Origin: Treponema sp.
GTDB taxonomy: Bacteria; Spirochaetota; Spirochaetia; Treponematales; Treponemataceae
Length of the DNA stretch: 64,000 nucleotides
Direction of reading: 5' to 3'
Assembly: GCA_016290995.1 (NCBI GenBank)
Contig: JAEEVR010000006.1
Coordinates: forward strand, 1-64,000
In this document: positions 61,628 to 64,000 of the stretch, in pieces
Numbering within the stretch: the stretch's first letter is position 1
How the letters are laid out: each line of letters starts with the position of its first letter
Made by a program: the position numbers and the translations under genes
The notes under the pieces: generated by a model
Databases searched by the model: none
What the model was told of the DNA's origin: nothing
The model's input: only the letters and a program-made list of their open reading frames with translations

Positions 61628-62662
61628 ATGGTAGACGTTCTTTCGCAAGACGAAATTGACCAGTTACTCAACGCGATTAATACGGGCCAGTCAGAAACCG
61701 ACGACTATAAAGCGGTTTCCGACACTCGTAAAATCAAGATTTACGACTTTAAGCGTCCTGACAAATTCTCAAAAGAACAGATCCGCACCGTGCAGATTAT
61801 GCACGAAACTTTTGCCCGTCTTACAACAACCTCGCTTTCGGCCCAGTTGCGCTCTTTGGTTCACGTTCACGTAGCCACTGTAGACCAGTTGACCTACGAG
61901 GAATTTATCCGTTCGATTCCGACGCCGACGACCCTTGCGGTAATCAATATGGACCCGCTTAAGGGAAACGCGGTTTTGGAAATCGACCCGGCTATTACAT
62001 TCAGCATGATTGACCGCTTGTTCGGCGGAACGGGAGCGGTAACGGGAAACAAGAGCCGCGACCTTACCGACATTGAGTCAAGCGTAATGGAAGGAATCAT
62101 CGTTCGCATTTTGGCCAACATGCGCGAAGCTTGGACACAGGTAATCGACTTGCGACCCCGCTTGGGACAAATCGAAACCAACCCCCAGTTCGCGCAGATC
62201 GTTCCTCCGACAGAAATGGTTGTTCTGGTTACGCTTGAAACAAAGGTCGGCGAAGAAGAGGGAATGATTAACTTCTGTATCCCTTACTTGACGATCGAGC
62301 CGATCATTTCAAAGCTTTCTTCACAGTTCTGGTTCAGCTCTGTAAGAAGAAGCTCCACAACCCAGTACCTTGGAACTTTGAAAGAAAAGATTTCAACGGT
62401 GGACATGGACGTTGTGGCCGAGATTGGTTCCATCAACTTGCCCATCCGAGACGTATTGAGCTTAAGGTGCGGCGATGTTGTAAAACTTTCAAACACAAAA
62501 GTCGGCGACCAGCTGACATTGAATATTGGCGACAAGAAAAAATACTTTTGCCAGCCCGGTGTTGTGGGCAAAAAAATGGCGGTTCAGGTTACAGGCAAAC
62601 TCGCGGACGAGGGCGCTGATGAATTTGAAGAGCTTTCCGTAGAAGGAGATGAAACAGTATGA
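61628..62662 (+). CDS. fliM: Flagellar switch protein FliM
   Basis: 344 residues. N-terminal LSQDEIDQLLNAI binds CheY-P; middle domain with LFGGTGAV for FliG contact and RSIPTPTTLAVINMDPLKG; C-terminal SpoA domain (DMDVVAEIGSINLPIRDVLSLRCGDVVKL). Part of the C-ring that sets rotation direction. Overlaps fliY by 4 bases. Confidence 0.97.
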   Translation: MVDVLSQDEIDQLLNAINTGQSETDDYKAVSDTRKIKIYDFKRPDKFSKEQIRTVQIMHETFARLTTTSLSAQLRSLVHVHVATVDQLTYEEFIRSIPTPTTLAVINMDPLKGNAVLEIDPAITFSMIDRLFGGTGAVTGNKSRDLTDIESSVMEGIIVRILANMREAWTQVIDLRPRLGQIETNPQFAQIVPPTEMVVLVTLETKVGEEEGMINFCIPYLTIEPIISKLSSQFWFSSVRRSSTTQYLGTLKEKISTVDMDVVAEIGSINLPIRDVLSLRCGDVVKLSNTKVGDQLTLNIGDKKKYFCQPGVVGKKMAVQVTGKLADEGADEFEELSVEGDETV

Positions 62663-63843
62663 GTGATGGCGTAATTTCCCAAGATGAAATCGACGCGCTG
62701 CTTTCGGGCGTTCCAATGGACGGCCTTAACGCGTCAGGGCAAGTTTCCGGCGCGCCGTCGGCTAACATAGACGCGGCGACTCTTACAAAATTCGCGGGCG
62801 AGTTGAAGGATCCTCTCGTAGAAAACTTAAAGCAAATGACCGGCGTTGAGGTTTCGGCCGGCGATCCTACTGTCGAAGGAGCCACGCGCGATCAATTCCT
62901 TGCCAAGCTGCCTGAGATGGTAATCGCCACAACCGCCGATTTCTCTAACGGAGTCAAGGGCGACCACCTTTATGTTGTCTCAACAGAATGCGCTCAAAAG
63001 TTGGTCAGCCTTATAAACAAAGAAGAAAACGCGGCCCTTGATGACATGGCTATGAGTGTCATCAACGAGACGCTTTCTACGCATACAAACGATGAGATTA
63101 CGGCGCTTGACAAGACCGGAAAATTGGCAGGCCTTGCTTGTAATCCCGCGGAATCAATCAGCGTTCCTAAGGCGATGGTTCGCATTCCGCAAAATACATT
63201 CGCATTGTTCACTTTTCCGTTGACTATCGACGGCCAAGCTTATACTTTGTGGGAAGCCGTTGGAGGCGATCCCGCTCAATCAATCGCAGTCGCATTGGGA
63301 GGCGGCGCCGCAGCCGCTCCTGCCGGAGGATCGCTTAACGCTGCCGATATGGCAAGCCTTGGCGGAATGGCCGGCGCCCCGATGGGCGGAATGCAGATGG
63401 GTGGAGCGCCTATGGGCGGAATGCCGATGGGCGGAGCAGCTATGGGTGGAATGGGAGGAATGCCAATGGGCAGCGCAATGGGCGGAATGCCGATGGGCGG
63501 CATGGGCGCGATGATGGGCCAGACTCCTAACGTACAGTCTTTGCAGTATCCAAATTTGATGGGCGGCGCTTCTCCGTCGGACCAGGGAAACATCGGTCTT
63601 TTGATGGACGTTTTCATGGAAATGACCGTAGAGCTTGGCCGCACCAAAAAGCCGATCAAGGAAATCCTTGGCTTTGGCGAAGGTACGATCATCGAGCTTG
63701 ATAAATTGGCCGGCGAACCGGTTGACATTTTGGTCAACCACAAGCCGATCGCCAAAGGCGAGGTTGTAGTTATCGACGAAAACTTCGGCGTTCGTATCAC
63801 GGAGATTCTTTCTCCGCAGGAACGCGTCTCCGAGTTAAGGTAA
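62659..63843 (+). CDS. fliY: Flagellar switch protein FliY/FliN
   Basis: 394 residues, much longer than enteric FliN. It begins like FliM (ISQDEIDALLSGVP), so may bind CheY-P; a CheC-like middle (about 60-200, with MAMSVINETLSTHTNDEITA) matches FliY; then a Met/Gly/Pro repeat (about 234-285, MGGAPMGGMPMGG units); and a SpoA/FliN domain (LLMDVFMEMTVELGRTKKPIKEILGFGEGTIIELD). The repeated part probably acts as a flexible linker. The 4-base start overlap with fliM couples the two switch proteins. Confidence 0.94.
   Translation: MSDGVISQDEIDALLSGVPMDGLNASGQVSGAPSANIDAATLTKFAGELKDPLVENLKQMTGVEVSAGDPTVEGATRDQFLAKLPEMVIATTADFSNGVKGDHLYVVSTECAQKLVSLINKEENAALDDMAMSVINETLSTHTNDEITALDKTGKLAGLACNPAESISVPKAMVRIPQNTFALFTFPLTIDGQAYTLWEAVGGDPAQSIAVALGGGAAAAPAGGSLNAADMASLGGMAGAPMGGMQMGGAPMGGMPMGGAAMGGMGGMPMGSAMGGMPMGGMGAMMGQTPNVQSLQYPNLMGGASPSDQGNIGLLMDVFMEMTVELGRTKKPIKEILGFGEGTIIELDKLAGEPVDILVNHKPIAKGEVVVIDENFGVRITEILSPQERVSELR
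63361..63520 (+). repeat. Imperfect 12/24-bp tandem repeat in fliY
   Basis: Units of ATGGGCGGAATG / ATGCCGATGGGC repeat about a dozen times and code for MGG(A/M)PMGG. Copy number could vary by slippage without changing the frame. Confidence 0.85.
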
Positions 63844-63903
63844 TAAACAAAGGCCGGCCAGTTTTGGGGAAAGCTGCCGGCTTATATTTGGGTGGGGGAA
63901 ACA

Positions 63904-64000
63904 TTGAAAGTCTCAAAAATCACATTGGCGTTTATTTGCGCTTTTTCTCTTTTTCTAGGCCTCGCGCGCGCGCAGGCAAATTCTTCTAACGATTCAATTT
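63904..64000 (+). CDS. fliO: Flagellar biosynthesis protein FliO, 3' end outside window
   Basis: TTG start after a GGTGGGGG ribosome site. The 32 visible residues form a signal-like segment (KVSKITLAFICAFSLFLGLA then RAQANSS). The call rests on position: in spirochaetes fliO follows fliY/fliN in this operon and often has a cleavable leader. The diagnostic membrane and basic region is beyond the window. The 60-base gap from fliY holds GCCGGC repeats that could form a weak hairpin. Confidence 0.6.
   Translation, partial: MKVSKITLAFICAFSLFLGLARAQANSSNDSI

Noticed and set aside
63361..63520. Repeat array considered as CRISPR-like
   Set aside because: Units are contiguous, in frame and code for the FliY linker; there are no spacers.
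63844..63903. GCCGGC repeats between fliY and fliO as a terminator
   Set aside because: The loop is about 17 bases and no T-run follows; the operon is expected to continue into fliO.

Overview
The window comes from a spirochaete, most likely a Treponema or close relative. The clearest sign is the right end: flbD-motA-motB-fliL-fliM-fliY-fliO in spirochaetal order, with a FliY that has a FliM-like N-terminus and a Met/Gly-rich insert. Other treponemal features are the run capD-like dehydratase / DegT aminotransferase / molybdenum-hydroxylase-like subunits, and many TPR proteins. Base composition is even throughout. I see no prophage, insertion sequence, CRISPR array or rRNA. RNA genes are one tRNA-Gly and tmRNA (ssrA).

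Layout. 1-8.7 kb: surface glycan synthesis. A rightward rfbA(partial)-rfbC-glycosyltransferase group meets a leftward six-gene operon, manC-GT-hddA-gmhA-(hddC/gmhB fusion)-GT, which can make GDP-D-glycero-alpha-D-manno-heptose. 8.8-17 kb: pbpC and a 2020-residue alpha-2-macroglobulin lipoprotein, a common envelope-defence pair. 17.1-20.6 kb: deoD-type phosphorylase, rpmF-acpP-rnc, hisS. 20.6-21.5 kb: tRNA-Gly, then a structured non-coding stretch carrying a second copy of the tRNA 3' end, then an unknown small protein. 21.5-26.7 kb: diguanylate cyclase, a BvgS-like hybrid kinase and a NeuB-like synthase. 26.8-30.8 kb: yebC-ruvC-ruvA-ruvB-queA. 30.8-36.9 kb: leftward operon of sugar dehydratase, aminotransferase and three molybdenum-hydroxylase-like subunits whose large subunit has lost its usual motifs. 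37-38.8 kb: two exported proteins, the second an RlpA-like/SPOR protein. 38.8-39.2 kb: ssrA. 39.3-42.3 kb: SpoIIE phosphatase / STAS / RsbW-type partner-switching set plus a small membrane protein. 42.4-48.6 kb: ParB-like protein, metallophosphoesterase and three TPR proteins, one with an Mrr-like C-terminus and one with a histone-H1-like tail. 48.6-52 kb: xseA-xseB-mutL. 52-59.1 kb: DUF6273 lipid-anchored or secreted protein, HAD-hemW-lepB, smpB plus exported protein, and a two-component pair. 59.3-64 kb: flagellar motor/switch operon.

The most general signal is promoter architecture. About a dozen promoters read close to TTGnnn-17/18-TATAAT, with the -10 box ending only 6-9 bases before the start codon and little or no Shine-Dalgarno sequence, so transcription should begin at or just before the start codon. 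Genes inside operons instead have strong GGAGG-type sites or 1-4 base stop/start overlaps. Convergent gene pairs usually abut or overlap at their stops with no terminator between them. Clear intrinsic terminators occur mainly after RNA genes and acpP.
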